A DNA stretch of 64,000 bases. It comes from Cryptomeria japonica (taxonomy: Eukaryota > Streptophyta > Pinopsida > Cupressales > Cupressaceae). A program made the position numbers and the translations under genes. The notes under the pieces were generated by a model that saw only the letters and a list, made by a program, of their open reading frames with translations, ran no database searches and was not told the origin of the DNA. Of the stretch, positions 48,601 to 59,877 are shown in pieces (position 1 is the stretch's first letter; every line of letters starts with the position of its first letter). The stretch lies in the NCBI RefSeq assembly GCF_030272615.1, contig NC_081414.1, positions 235,639,733-235,703,732 of the forward strand, written 5' to 3'.

Positions 48601-48975
48601 GAACGATTGATCCTCTAACCACATAAAGTCATCATGCACTCTGCTCAAGACAAATTTGACCCATTGGGGTTTGAAAACTCGAGGATAGGTTAGGGCTTCG
48701 ATCAATCCCTTAACTTTGATATGCTCAAACTTACTATCCAGGATTCTATCGGTGCATAATTCATCATACATGTCCTTAATTTCGGTATGACCTAGCTCTT
48801 CAACACGGCACTTAGTATAAAATCTGACATCTTCAACCAACATAACCCTATTTGGAATAAGAGAAAATGCAATTTTCTCATCGGGTTCAGATGCCACTTT
48901 GGGAGGTAAGGAATACTTTAGTGAGGGCTTCTCAATAGTCTTAACTACAACAAGTTTCTACATCTTGGGAGCCAT
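45601..48975 (-). pseudogene. B ORF2: homologue of A ORF2, about 1,124 codons with stops but no frameshift
   Basis: Starts at an ATG (MAPKM) at 48,975 and ends at TAG 45,601-45,603. It aligns with A ORF2 throughout its first ~330 residues: FVLSRVHDDFMWLEDQSFKI against ILSRVHGDKMYLERTHDITP, and LKFGSLLVCMFFYFQKFFPS against LKFGQLLVGLFFYFQGYFPG. PMGYEIDFDI and LYSHIDNRWKYAMDSEKQIR also match A. The C-terminal half is acidic and helical but lacks A's long purine-coded coiled coil. Every part lies in one frame, interrupted by about 12 nonsense codons (TAG, TGA and TAA). Function unknown, with no pol motif. Amino-acid identity to A is low by eye, so the two families separated long before these insertions. 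Confidence 0.75.
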
Positions 48976-49498
48976 TTCAAACTTGGATTTCTACTAACAA
49001 AATAGCTTAGGGTTTCAACTAATCAGAAAACGCTTTCAACTTAGTAAATATAATGCAAATATTCACAACTGATATTGATCGGTTAACTTGCCTGAAAATG
49101 CATTTAAGATTGTGTGAAAGTACCTTGAATTCGCTCTAGAAATGTTTGATCGCCTTTGATTCGCTTAGCTCTGCTCTTTGAAAACTGGTAAGTGTAAAAT
49201 GACCACACAAAGAACTTTAAATACACCCTTTACCTTATCGGGCTTCATGCAGTTAGGTAAGATAAGCATTAAATGCACTTGGTTTCACTTTACCGACTAA
49301 CTTCCTTATATGCTTTTACCAACTAGACAGGTTTACTGCATTTACCGACTTCTCTGGTAAATCATAAGACTAGATACAATTTTTTAAAAAATGTTAATAC
49401 ATCTTAGCTATGCAAATTTTGGAATTATGTTCATGATTAAAATAGGAATTGTTAAGATCTATCCTTGTGAAAACGCAGTCCCTTCATACCTTTATTGA
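48976..49498 (-). other. B spacer between gag and ORF2
   Basis: About 520 bp of AT-rich sequence. This is the position where A has its own gag-ORF2 spacer. No gene seen. Confidence 0.6.
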
Positions 49499-50854
49499 TT
49501 AATTAGAAGTAGATGCACCTAACTCGGTAGGTGACGTTTTTTCTTCATTATTTGACCCATTTTCCTTCTTTTTCCAAATTTTCTGTAATTTGATTCTTAT
49601 CTCTTCAGTATCTCCTCTGGGTTGATCTCTGCAATCTTTAGCCAAGTGTCCAACTTTATGACAATGAAAGCATGTCATTCCAGGATTTCTCCATGATCTC
49701 CGGTTGTTCATTCCAAACCTTATCATATAGTTTGCACTTATATGTCCATACCTTCCATAGCATTCACACCATATCCTTGTATTGTAATCCCATGGTACTG
49801 CAGTATATTGATGATTGAGATATGTGTGAGTTAGGTAGCTTCTATCACTTGCTCAGTGTGGAGACCACATATAGTTTTTCTGCTTAAACCAACACTTCTC
49901 GGTACTGTGTCCATATCTATTGCAGTTTTTGTAAAACCCCTTGAATTTTGCCTTTTGATAATTGCTAATAGACTTTGTTCTGCATTGTTTAGATGTGTGA
50001 CCATACTTATTGCAATTGTAACAATAACCATCAGACCTAGTGACATTCGATTGCTTACCTTTTCTAATTCGGCACATGTTGGCAGTATGTCCTTGTTTTC
50101 CACAGTAATTGCAAATAGGCTTCTTATCTTTCAACTTATCTTTGTTTCCATCCTTCTTTGATGATTCTCCTTTCTCAGTGGTGTTGATTCCTTTCTTGGT
50201 AGAGTTGTTTCTTTTGTAACCGAGTCCGGCAGATTTGTTGGGTGATCTTATGTTTAGTTGCTCATCCAACATTCTTGACGCTTCATAACTTTTCTTCAGT
50301 GTTTCTTTTGACTTCTTTTCTGCTTCAAGTTCATCGGTCAATCTTGATAATTCAAGTTTCAATGCTTGGTTCTCATTTTCTTTTAGAGTTGCTTCATGAT
50401 GTGCATAACCCAATTGATCAGACAGATTATGTTGAATTCCAGTCATCCTTGTGATTTCATCATTCTTTTCAAACAACAATGCTTCTAGCTATTGTTTTTG
50501 TTTTTCTATATCTCTTATGTTATCTTCAGCTATTCTCAATGCATCAAGATTTTTGGTCATCTATGTGCTGAAATACTCATGTTCCCTTCTCATTTCTTTT
50601 AGCTAATCATTCAGTGCTTTGTTCTTTTCTTTCAATTCTACAATCATTTCTTTAGACTCTTTTGATATGCTGTTCTCAGATGATGTCTCAATTTGTTCCA
50701 CCAACTCTTGTGAGTCCTGTAAATCATCAGACAATCTTATTCTAACTTTCAGTGATTTTTGCATTTGTCTCTGTATGTCTGCAATCACTTGATTAGCATG
50801 ATCCAATTCTTCTTGGAGATTCACAATTCTGCATGATTTTTTATAGCCTTCCAT
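49499..50854 (-). pseudogene. B Gag: coiled coil plus about five zinc knuckles
   Basis: Begins MEGYKKSCRIVNLQEELDHA soon after the primer site and stays in one frame for 452 codons to a stop at 49,499. The first ~250 residues are heptad-rich. Knuckles: CNYCGKQGHTANMC, CYNCNKYGHTSKQC, a damaged NCNRYGHSTEKC, a damaged CECYGRYGHISANY and CFHCHKVGHLAKDC. Four in-frame stops (three TAG, one TGA) interrupt it. The second and fifth knuckles resemble those in A, as does the overall order, so A and B Gags are homologous. Confidence 0.8.
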
Positions 50855-50897
50855 TGATAGGATCTTTCTCTTTAGGCTGTAAAACCCTTTTCCAAGA

Positions 50898-50916
50898 GTA
50901 AAGCTCTGATACCAAT
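50898..50916 (-). promoter_or_regulatory. Primer binding site of B
   Basis: On the minus strand ATTGGTATCAGAGCTTTAC follows the 5' LTR, an initiator-Met-type primer site. Confidence 0.85.
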
Positions 50917-52107
50917 TGTTAGGTCCAACCAGGAAAGCTAATGTACTGAGAGGGGAGGGGTGAATCAGTACATCAAAACTTTTCTTCAAAAACAATCTTA
51001 CTGATAAACATAAACTGTGTATAGTTGATCTCATAATATATAATGCTAAAACATAATCATAGAAATAACATCCATACACATTTCACTCCATAACACAAAG
51101 ATTTTGGTTACGCAGAAACTCTTGGTTAGAGAAAAAATGTGGTGGGGATGGCACCCACAACTTCACTACTGCAATAATAAAGGTTGCTCAGTTAGAGCTA
51201 CATGTTTAGCTCTTTCTCATAGCTTACCCTGTTAGGAGTATTAAGATCTTTAGATCTACCTTGCTAAAGGATTTTACAAACACTTATATAAAATGTTGTA
51301 CCTAGTTAAAGGCTTTACAATTTATAGACTTTGTTAGAGTCTTTTACCCTGTTAAAGGTTTCTAACACAACTCAAAATAATTCAATCAAAATCTTTACAA
51401 AATATCTGCAACTTTACATATGAAATGTTATAGCAGACTCTATGTGCTCAATATGAAATTACCATTCTCATAGCATACCTCGATAATTGATAGATCAGCT
51501 CGGTAACCTCTTCTGCATTCTCTATCCCTTAAACTGTTTTCTGAAAATCTTCTTGGTGACCTCTGAATATCTCTGTTCAATCATTACATCTTAACTTCTC
51601 TCAAGATTTTCATTTTCAACTCATCATCTTCCCTCTATATATTAGATACTCAAATCACTTTGTATATATATAGATCTCTGAGGCGGTGATCTTGTTCATA
51701 CATCAATCATACAAACATGTTTTATCGAATGAATAAGCATAGAGATTATTTCATTGGATAAACTTCCTCAAAATCATACAAAATCTTTAAGTGCAATTCC
51801 CTATGTAATAATGGTTCCCTGTTCTCAAATCTTGTAACACATTTCCACATATGTGTCCATGTTCATTGAATCTGGTAACATGTTTCCACTCGGTTCATAT
51901 TGACTCGGTATACCTTCCTTGCTGCTCGGTAGACATAAGAACTTTACTCGGTAGGCAGCTCGGTATTTCTCATCTCGGTGATTGGCCTTTCTTCTGTAAT
52001 CGACACCCTTAGTACTTACCAACTGAATATTTTGGTAGTATTAACCGACGAGAGTATATAGGAAGACTTTGGACATAAAACTAATGACAACTTAGTAAAT
52101 AGTAACA
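50917..52107 (-). repeat. 5' LTR of B
   Basis: 1,191 bp. On the minus strand it starts TGTTACTATTTACTAAG and ends GGACCTAACA. A TATATATA stretch lies near 51,660 on the plus strand. Confidence 0.95.
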
Positions 52108-52468
52108 CCACCATGACGTGACACAATAACCGCCTCTTTAGCATCTTATTTATTCCTGTGATTGAAAAGATAGAACATACAACCACACACATATATCTAT
52201 TTTAATTAATCATAACACTTATACATTTCACACATGATATCGCCTATTATAATCCACATGGCAACATGAATAATACAGATGGCAACAAGAATAATAGGTC
52301 AAAACAAAACAAGAGTTAATGGGTTTAGTTAACATCTAGAATGCATATAGTCAAACCCTAATACATCATTACTACCCCATTATATGAATTAAAACATGGC
52401 AAAAACTTATGAGTTTTAGGAATAAAGGAGATAATAACTCATCTCATCATGCCCCTCAACTTAGTGTC
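52108..52468 (-). other. G2 sequence between B and the LTR-borne ORF
   Basis: AT-rich, non-coding on both strands as far as can be seen. Downstream flank of the ORF at 52,469-54,714. Confidence 0.4.
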
Positions 52469-54714
52469 TTATCGATCCTCCAGCAAGAGGAAAATTTCTG
52501 ATCCAAGCACTGACTCGCAAGTCGCCAATAGTTCCCTGTCTTGTTCCTCTTGTAGCCAAGTTCCATAAAACCCCTTCATTTTTTCCAGTCTAGCTCATCT
52601 GGCTTCCTCTGTGGTCCCCTCATATAGTTTGTCTACAACCCTGCATCCCATTAATGACCACATAAGGATAGGTGGCTGAAATATCAAGGGCAGCCAGTTA
52701 TTGCTCTTCGCCCTACCCAAATGGATGTACTTAGGAGCTTTTTGTGTAGCTGCATGAAAATTAGGCAGTGAATGAGGTTCACCCTATTTTAGGTCTTCTG
52801 GAAGATTATTCCAATGTTGAACTAGACATTCAATTGTAGCTGCATTTTCATTTTTAATCAAGTGTTCATATTCCTGGAATGTTTCCTCTCTTATCGGTAA
52901 CACCTGGCTCCTTACATCGAGTCTTGCTAACAATTTTTGCCAATCATAATAAAGAAGTCATGGATCCTTGGCTTCAACTCTGAGTCAAATTCCAAGTTTC
53001 TATATGTTTTAGCCTGTGTCCCCATACTGATTTCATTTTGTATCCATGACATTAATGCTTTTGTGTGAATGTCACCAATGTATAATAAGGGGTTCCACTC
53101 ATTGTCAGAAGTCGCAACATAATTATGCAAATAAAATTCACATAATAAATTCTTAACACCTTTTGGAGAGTTTTTATAAACACTATAAAATTCTTCTAGG
53201 GTATCTAGAGAAGGACTAAGATCCCTAACAATGTGGTTTAGCTTGAAACTTAAATATTGCTCTTTTAGATATAAAGTGTAAACCCTTGGAGGAGCCCTAC
53301 ATTGCATCAACTCAGGAACCATACTGGCAATTGTGTCAACTTTATCTTGCAATTCCACAATTTGATTATCCCTCTTTTCAATTTCTTTTTGTTGCTTATC
53401 AATAACTCCATGTAACCTAGCCCTTTCTATCTCCCACTGCCTATAAAATGTAAGTGCAATAGACAAACTAGTGAGAGATGAAGGAGGTCTATTAGCTGTT
53501 ACCTGAGGGTGTGAGATTTCTTTAACCGGTTCTCCAAACTGTTCTACTACATGTGCCAGATTTGAAAGCCTGTCGGCTCCATGTTCTTCCTGTGATTTAG
53601 TCTTTGTTTGACTTTCATGCCCTTCTTCTGATGTTTCTATGGAAATAACTTCCACTACATCCCCTACTGCTTGAATTTTCTGTTTATTCTTTCGAGTCCT
53701 TCTTGCATACATTTTTGGAGTGGCTGTAGGAACAGTTTTTGCAAGAGGTGTTGCTGCAGGAGAATTTTCTTTTAGCCTACGCTTCTTAGCTGTAGGAGAA
53801 ACCTGTGGTGCTTGAGGTTGCACTATGGTTTCTCCCTCTGCATCAATTGTCTCTATTTCTTTCCCTTTCCTTTTAAAAGATGTCGCTCCACTTTGAAAAT
53901 GAGTGGAGGGTTGCTCAATATTTGTTTCAATCACCATTTCTTTTGCAATAGTCAAAGTTTCATTGGCAACAGGAGGTTCATTCTCTACATAAACCCTAGG
54001 AGATGAGGGCTCTCCGATATCCTCCTCTTGGGCTGCTAATTCTTCTACAGCAGGAGAATTTTCCTCCCTAAATTGCATTATATCTTCGAATACCCCCCAT
54101 ACCATTTGAGAAACATCTCTAAGAGAACGTCCTACTAACAATTTTATCAGGCCACGATGACTGACAGAACGATTTCCACCCTTTCGTGTTTCCTTTGCAC
54201 TTATGGAAATAAGGTGATACAAAAAATTGGGAACATTTACCCTTCAGCCATGCCATAAATGACTAAGCAATTTAAAATGGATCGAATGCAAATTTGAGTA
54301 CCTTCCATCACAGGTAATGTATTTCATCACATACAATGCCATCTGGGGCCATTACGCTAGAAGAGATATCTATCTGGTTCCCTATTTGTCCACCCTTAGG
54401 GGTCCATCTAATGGGCGTGTAAACTTTGCAATAGTGCTTCTCGCATCCTTAGATTCAGGAAACAATTCTCCTTCCTACAACAACCCAGTAACTTCAGCTA
54501 TTCGTTGCTCTATGGCAATGACTCTTAATCCCTTGACAGAGGCCTCTCCTTCATTGAATGTACGCATGAATTCATAGGCAGTTTCTTCATTGAAATCCGT
54601 TATTTTCAAAAAATAATAAATCCACCCATGCATACGGAAGTAATGCTCACACTGGACATCCTGCAACAACATTTCATGAATTACAGGTTCATGGCGGATA
54701 GGATGTCTACCCAT
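52469..54714 (-). pseudogene. Unknown retroelement ORF related to 970-2832 (Transposase_32/Athila-ORF1-like)
   Basis: Starts at MGRHPIRHEPVIHEMLLQDV. Landmarks: FRMHGWIYYFLKITDFNEET, VIAIEQRIAEVTGLL, MKYITCDGRYSNLHSIHFKL, then a Glu/Pro-rich linker with basic clusters (KKRRLKE, ARRTRKNKQK), a coiled coil (QKEIEKRDNQIVELQDKVDT) and a helical C-terminus (YDWQKLLARLDVRSQVLPIR) reached after one frameshift near 52,940. Four stops lie in the first third. The order of blocks equals that of the copy at 970-2832 and loosely that of A and B ORF2. It lies downstream of the probable G2 polypurine tract, which would place it inside the LTR; an env-like third ORF of an Athila-type element is the alternative. 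Function unknown. Confidence 0.6.
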
Positions 54715-54744
54715 GACTATTTCGGCTCTCAAAATAATTTCCAC

Positions 54745-55318
54745 AACAGAATGAGGGACTGAAATAACCTGCAGAACTGAAAATACTTATTCAAAAATAC
54801 CTTACTTACTTTCAGTCCCTTTCATTGATTTTGGCAACAGGATGAACTGCTCACTCATGCCAAAGAATATCTTATTCAAAAATGATGTTAAGCAAATCAA
54901 AGCAAATTACTGACAAGGACGGATAATTACTCGACTTGGAAATCAGACCATAACACACCCCCCAACTTATGATGACACGTGTCCACACATGCAAAAATGA
55001 TAGAGAGAAGGGTACGCAGATTTAAAATAGGCAATAATCATAGCAAAATAATAAATGTATAATTAATAAAAAATAAAGAATGTACATACCTGCAATCGTA
55101 CTAATAAACGCTATATGAAATGATTAGCTATTAAAAAGGGGGTGAAATGAGATGATGTGACATGAATGAAGTGATAGACAGAGAGATGAAATGGGATGAT
55201 ATGGATGAAAAAATTATTATCAGAGAATAATATTTCCATAAGACATGGAAATATTTTTATGAAAGCATGCATGAAAAATTTATTGATTGCTAAGAATGCT
55301 CCCTGCAGAAGCTACAGG
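54745..55318 (-). other. G2 region after integrase, with polypurine tract
   Basis: AT-rich, no ORF. Contains AAGTTGGGGGG on the minus strand (54,958-54,968), the proposed polypurine tract of G2. The copia element C3 interrupts this region at 55,324. Confidence 0.5.
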
Positions 55319-55323
55319 AACCG
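55319..55323 (+). repeat. Target site duplication of C3, left
   Basis: AACCG, repeated exactly at 60,348-60,352. Confidence 0.95.
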
Positions 55324-55793
55324 TGTTAGGGTTTCAAGCAGATCCAAAGCAAATATGAACTAACAATTATATGCATATTTAAATACGAAAGAAAAAGAAA
55401 TAAAACAAGACACAGATAACACAGAGATTTAACGTGGTTCACCCAGAATGGGTTACGTCCACCATACACAGCCGTCCAATCTTTCTTCTTATCCAGCAAA
55501 ACAGTACATCAACCTTACAATGCCTTAAGCATCCTAGCCGCTTATAACATGCGTTTTTAGGGCAACAAACAAAGTTGGCCTTTTTTTAGGGTTTTATTAC
55601 AATGTCAGTTTTCATCAACAAAAACGGCAAAAAAAAAATTTCTCGGGGACTGCCGCCCCCGAACCCCTGCCCGGGGCCCGGCCCTGCCCCGGACCCCGGC
55701 GAGGATACATGCTGAGTGTACAGTACTTTGCTGATCAGTTGCCACATTTCAAAAATCTCCCACTTGGAGACTAATCAAGCTCCACACCGAACA
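55324..55793 (-). repeat. 3' LTR of C3
   Basis: 470 bp. On the plus strand it starts TGTTAGGGTTTCAAGCAG and ends CTCCACACCGAACA. It contains a GC-rich block at about 55,643-55,704. The adjacent ATCTCCCACTTGG (plus strand) is the polypurine tract complement. Confidence 0.95.
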
Positions 55794-55890
55794 ATCTCCC
55801 ACTTGGAGACTGATACTACACGACACCACTGTACATGTAACATCCGCTAGATAAAACACTAGGACTTGACTGGTATAAATTCCACAATTA

Positions 55891-58800
55891 TCAATCAAGA
55901 AGACCAACAGAAACTGATGAAGAAATCAGCTTCTCCTGTGGAACTGCCTTTGTGAACATATCGGCAGGATTCTCAGTTGTGTGAATCTTCTCAAGCCGTA
56001 ACTGACCCTCCTCCAAAATAGTCCGGATGAAGTGGTACCTGAGCTGAATGTGCTTTGTCCTTGAATGAAAAGCAGAGTTCTTCGCAAGATGAATGGCACT
56101 CTGTCTATCAGTATACAATGGGCTATCCTTTTGTGTCTGACCCAATTCCTTTAGAAAACATTGCAACCAAATCATATCTTTGCTGGCTTCTGTAGCAGCA
56201 ACATACTCAGCTTCAGTGGTTGAAAGTGCAACAACCTTTTGCAGCCTAGAAATCCAACTAACTGCAGTTCCCCCTATAGTAAAAACATACCCTGTAGTAC
56301 TCCTCCGTGAATCAATATCACCCGCCAGATCAGAGTCAACAAATCCACTTAGAGCAGCATTAGATCCTTTGAAACATAATGCCTTCGTAGTAGTTCCTTT
56401 CAAATACCGAAGAATCCATTTCACAGCATTCCAATGTTCCATACCCGGATTACTCATAAACCTGCTCACAACTCCCACTGCATGTGCAATATCTGGCCTT
56501 GTGCATACCATTGCATACATCAGACTACCAACAACTGATGAATACGGGATGTTAGATATTTTATTAACCTTTTCCTGTGCCTTTGGGCACATCTCCTTAG
56601 TCAATTTGAAATGACTAGCCAAAGGTGTACTAACTGCTTTTGCATCCTGCGTGTTAAATCTTTTCAACACCTTCTTTATATACTCACTTTGAGACAAATT
56701 CAAGGTTCTATTTTTCCTGTCCCGTGTAATCCTCATACCGAGAATTTGCTTAGCTGCACCCAAATCCTTCATAGCAAATGACCTGGCTAATTTCTGTTTA
56801 AGATCATTTATATGTTGCATGTTAGACCCAGCAACAAGCATGTCATCAACATAAAGCAACAGGATAATATAACTGCCATTATCAAATCTCTTAAAATATA
56901 CACAATGATCAGAATGACATCTATGATAACCGTGTTCAGCCATGAAACTATCAAATTTTAAATACCATTGTCGGGGTGCTTGCTTTAGGCCATACAGACT
57001 TTTCTTCAACCTGCACACCAAGTTCTCCTTACCTTTGATCTCATATCCCTGTGGTTGCAACATGTAAATTTCCTCCTCCAAATCTCCATGGAGAAAAGTT
57101 GTTTTGACATCTAATTGTTCAAGATGTAAATCATCTGCAGCCACAAGACTAAGTACAGTTCTAATTGAAGTCATTTTTACAACTAGAGAAAATATTTCAT
57201 CATAATCTATACCCTTTTTCTGTGCAAAACCTTTTACCACAAGTCTGGCCTTATATCTTTTCTGACTTCCTTCCTCCTCCTTCAGTCGATAAACCCATTT
57301 GTTAGGCAAGGCTCTTTTTTCTCTAGGTAAAGGGACTAAGTCCCAAGTCTTATTTTTCATCAAGGAGTCCATCTCCTCTTTCATGCCTAGTTGCCACTAT
57401 TGTTTGGCATCCACCTGCATTGCTTCTTCATATTCTTCTAGTTCACCAGAATCCGTTAATAAAATAGAATACAAAGAAGGAGAAAATCTTTCAGGGGGTC
57501 TACTTGTCCTCGTAGAACGTCTAACACTTGCAGGAGTTTGTGGGACAATCTGTTGTTGCTGAGCATCAGGTACCTGTGGCATTTCATTTTCAGGAATCTC
57601 ATCCAACACCACATATTCTTGTTTGTCCTGTTCATGCTTCTTTTCCTGCATCTGTTCTTTATACATAACCTTCTCATTGAATATAACATCTCTACTTCTA
57701 ATTATTTTCTTATTTTCAAAATCCCATAACTGATAGCCATATTCATCTATCCCATATCCAATGAAGGTACATTTCTGAGATTTAGCATCAAGCTTGGTTC
57801 TGTTTTCTTTATCAACATGGATAAAAGCTTCGCAACCAAAAGTTTTTAAAAAAGAATAATTTACCTTTTTACCAGTCCATGCCTCCTCTAGAATACCACC
57901 ATCCAAAGGGGTTGAAGGTCCTCTATTTATCAAATAGACAGTAGTATGTACAGCATCTGCCCAAAAATGTAAGGGCAATCCAGCATGCAATCTCATGCTC
58001 CTCGCACGTTCCATGATGGTCCTATTCATTCTCTCTGACACACCATTTTCTTGTGAAGTTCCTGGAACTGTCTTTTGCTTTCGAATCCCATTTAAGGAAC
58101 AGTAATCTTCAAATGCTTTGCTGCAATACTCACCTCCATTATCCAATCTGAGACACTTCAACTTTTTTCCTGTCTCATTCTCAACCAAAGCTTTCCATTT
58201 CTTAAAAGTTTCAAAAACATCTGATTTTTGTTTTAGGAAATATACCCATGTTTTTCTGGTTGAGTCATCAATAAAAATAACATAATAACAAGAGCCACCA
58301 AGAGAGGATACCTGAGCCGGTCCCCATACATCTGAATGTACAAGCTCTAACTTCTCACTCTTCTTCTCTTTCCCAACCTTGAGAAATCTGACTCTTTTTT
58401 GTTTACCATAAACACAGTTTTCACAGAACTCTAAATCAATCTTCTTTAGTCCTGGCAATAGATTTTTGGAGTGAAGGATTTTCATCCCTTTCTCACTCAT
58501 GTGCCCAAGCCTATGGTGCCACATTATCGAATCTGTTCTTGCAACATTTATTGTTGTTGTCCCTGCAGTAACTTTATCTGTAGCAGCTAAGGTAGAGTAA
58601 GTGTTACCAGTACATAGATATAATGTGCCTACCTTCACACCTTTAGCTACTACTAATGATCCTTTAGTGACCTTCCACATACTGTCTGAGAAGGTAACTA
58701 TGCAACCTTCACTACCTAGTTGCCCTGCAGAAATTAAATTTCTTCTTAAATTAGGAACATGTCTTACCTCCTGCAGAAACCAGTCATTACCATTCTGCAA

Positions 58801-59826
58801 CTTGATCTTTATCTTTCCTTTTCCAATAATTTGACAGGGCTTATCATCACCCAAATATACCTGTCCAAAATCACCTTGAACATAATCTAGAAAATATTAT
58901 CTATGGGGTGTAGCATGAAATGAAGCCCCAGAATCTATTACCCAGGAATCATTAACATTATCCAAACATAAGATTAAAGCATCTTGTAAAGTATTACTTG
59001 CAATATTAGCTTCCTTACTGTCATTTTCATTTTTGTCTCCTTCTTTGTTTTTCCGAGACCAACAGTCTTTCTTTAGATGACCAGGCTTTCCGTAGTACCA
59101 GCAATCTTTCTTTCCTCTAGATTGAGAGCGTCCTTTCTTTGACTTCCCTCGTGACTTCTCATTCCCAGGGCCTTTTCCTCTTTCCTTTGATCTTCCTCTA
59201 TTCTCCACATTCAAAACACTACCCGATGATGTTGGAGTCTCACCTGTGCTTTTCCTTCGCATTTCCTCGCTTAGGATAACACCAACAATATCATCAAATA
59301 CCAAAGTATTTTTACCAGAGACAAAGTTACTTACAACCATAACCAAGCTATTCCAGCTTTCTGGCAAAGAACATAAAATCAAGAGAGCCCTAACCTCTTC
59401 TGCAAAGGTAATTTTTACCGAAGACAATTGACTGGTAATTGTATTAAATTCATTTAAGTGCTCCGCTACAGATCCTCCCTCACTCATTTTCAAATTAAAC
59501 AAACGCTTCATAAGAAATACCTTATTCGAAGCCGAGGGTTTCTCATACAACTTAGCCAATGTTGCCATCAAATCTACAGTCGTTTTTGCTTCTGTTATAT
59601 TGAATGCTACAGACGACGCAAGGCACAATCAAATGGATCCCAGTGCCTTTCTATCTAAAATGTCCCACTCTTCATCTGATATTGTGGTTGGTTTCTTTGT
59701 CTTTCCTTCCAATGGCCACCACAAATCCTTTTGATACAGGTAATCCTCCATCTGCATTTTCCATAACTGATAATTCTGGCCGTTAAACTTTTCGACCTTG
59801 AATTTGGAATCCTCCATTGCTCCCAC
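55891..59826 (-). pseudogene. C3 gag-pol polyprotein, one frame with three stops
   Basis: Start MGAMEDSKFKVEKFNGQ at 59,826. Gag (UBN2-type) is followed by a knuckle CWYYGKPGHLKKDC whose second Cys is Tyr, protease WVIDSGASFHATPHR, GAG-pre-integrase MWHHRLGHMSEKGM, integrase with intact D-D-E (LVHSDVWGP, LRLDNGGEY, ENGVSERMN), RT with LLYVDDMLVAGS, and RNase H (STTEAEYVAA, TKHIQLRYHFIR). Stops are TGA after ALGSI (near 59,627), TAA after TPHR (near 58,897) and TAG after DAKQ (near 57,395). No frameshift occurs in 3.9 kb. Catalytic residues are otherwise complete, so inactivation was recent. The sub-lineage looks Tork-like, which is a weak inference. Confidence 0.95.
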
Positions 59827-59863
59827 TCAAATCTGAAAGTCCCGCCAATTTACAGAAAACCTC

Positions 59864-59877
59864 GCTCTGATACCAAT
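59864..59877 (-). promoter_or_regulatory. Primer binding site of C3
   Basis: On the minus strand ATTGGTATCAGAGC follows the 5' LTR directly. Confidence 0.9.

Larger units (their letters stand above)
44122..52107 (-). mobile_element. B: non-autonomous LTR retrotransposon (8.0 kb), same plan as A
   Basis: LTRs 50,917-52,107 (1,191 bp, 5') and 44,122-45,314 (1,193 bp, 3') read TGTTACTATTTAC...GGACCTAACA on the minus strand. The primer site ATTGGTATCAGAGCTTTAC follows the 5' LTR, and CAAAAGGGGAGAT precedes the 3' LTR. Flanks are ccttc and ccacc, only three of five identical. The interior carries Gag (50,854-49,499) and a large ORF2 (48,975-45,601), and no pol. LTRs differ at about 3% by eye. Confidence 0.92.
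43194..54957 (-). repeat. Putative long 3' LTR of gypsy element G2, interrupted by B
   Basis: On the minus strand AAGTTGGGGGG (54,958-54,968) is a typical gypsy polypurine tract and is followed directly by TGTGTTATGG, a plausible LTR start. The LTR would run to about 43,194 with B removed, about 3.8 kb. A TATA-like element sits near its far end. The left boundary is set only by the loss of G1 integrase similarity. The opposite LTR is not visible, so this is inference. Confidence 0.45.

Noticed and set aside
44117-52112. A perfect target duplication for element B
   Set aside because: Flanks ccttc and ccacc agree at three of five positions only; either mutated or not a duplication.
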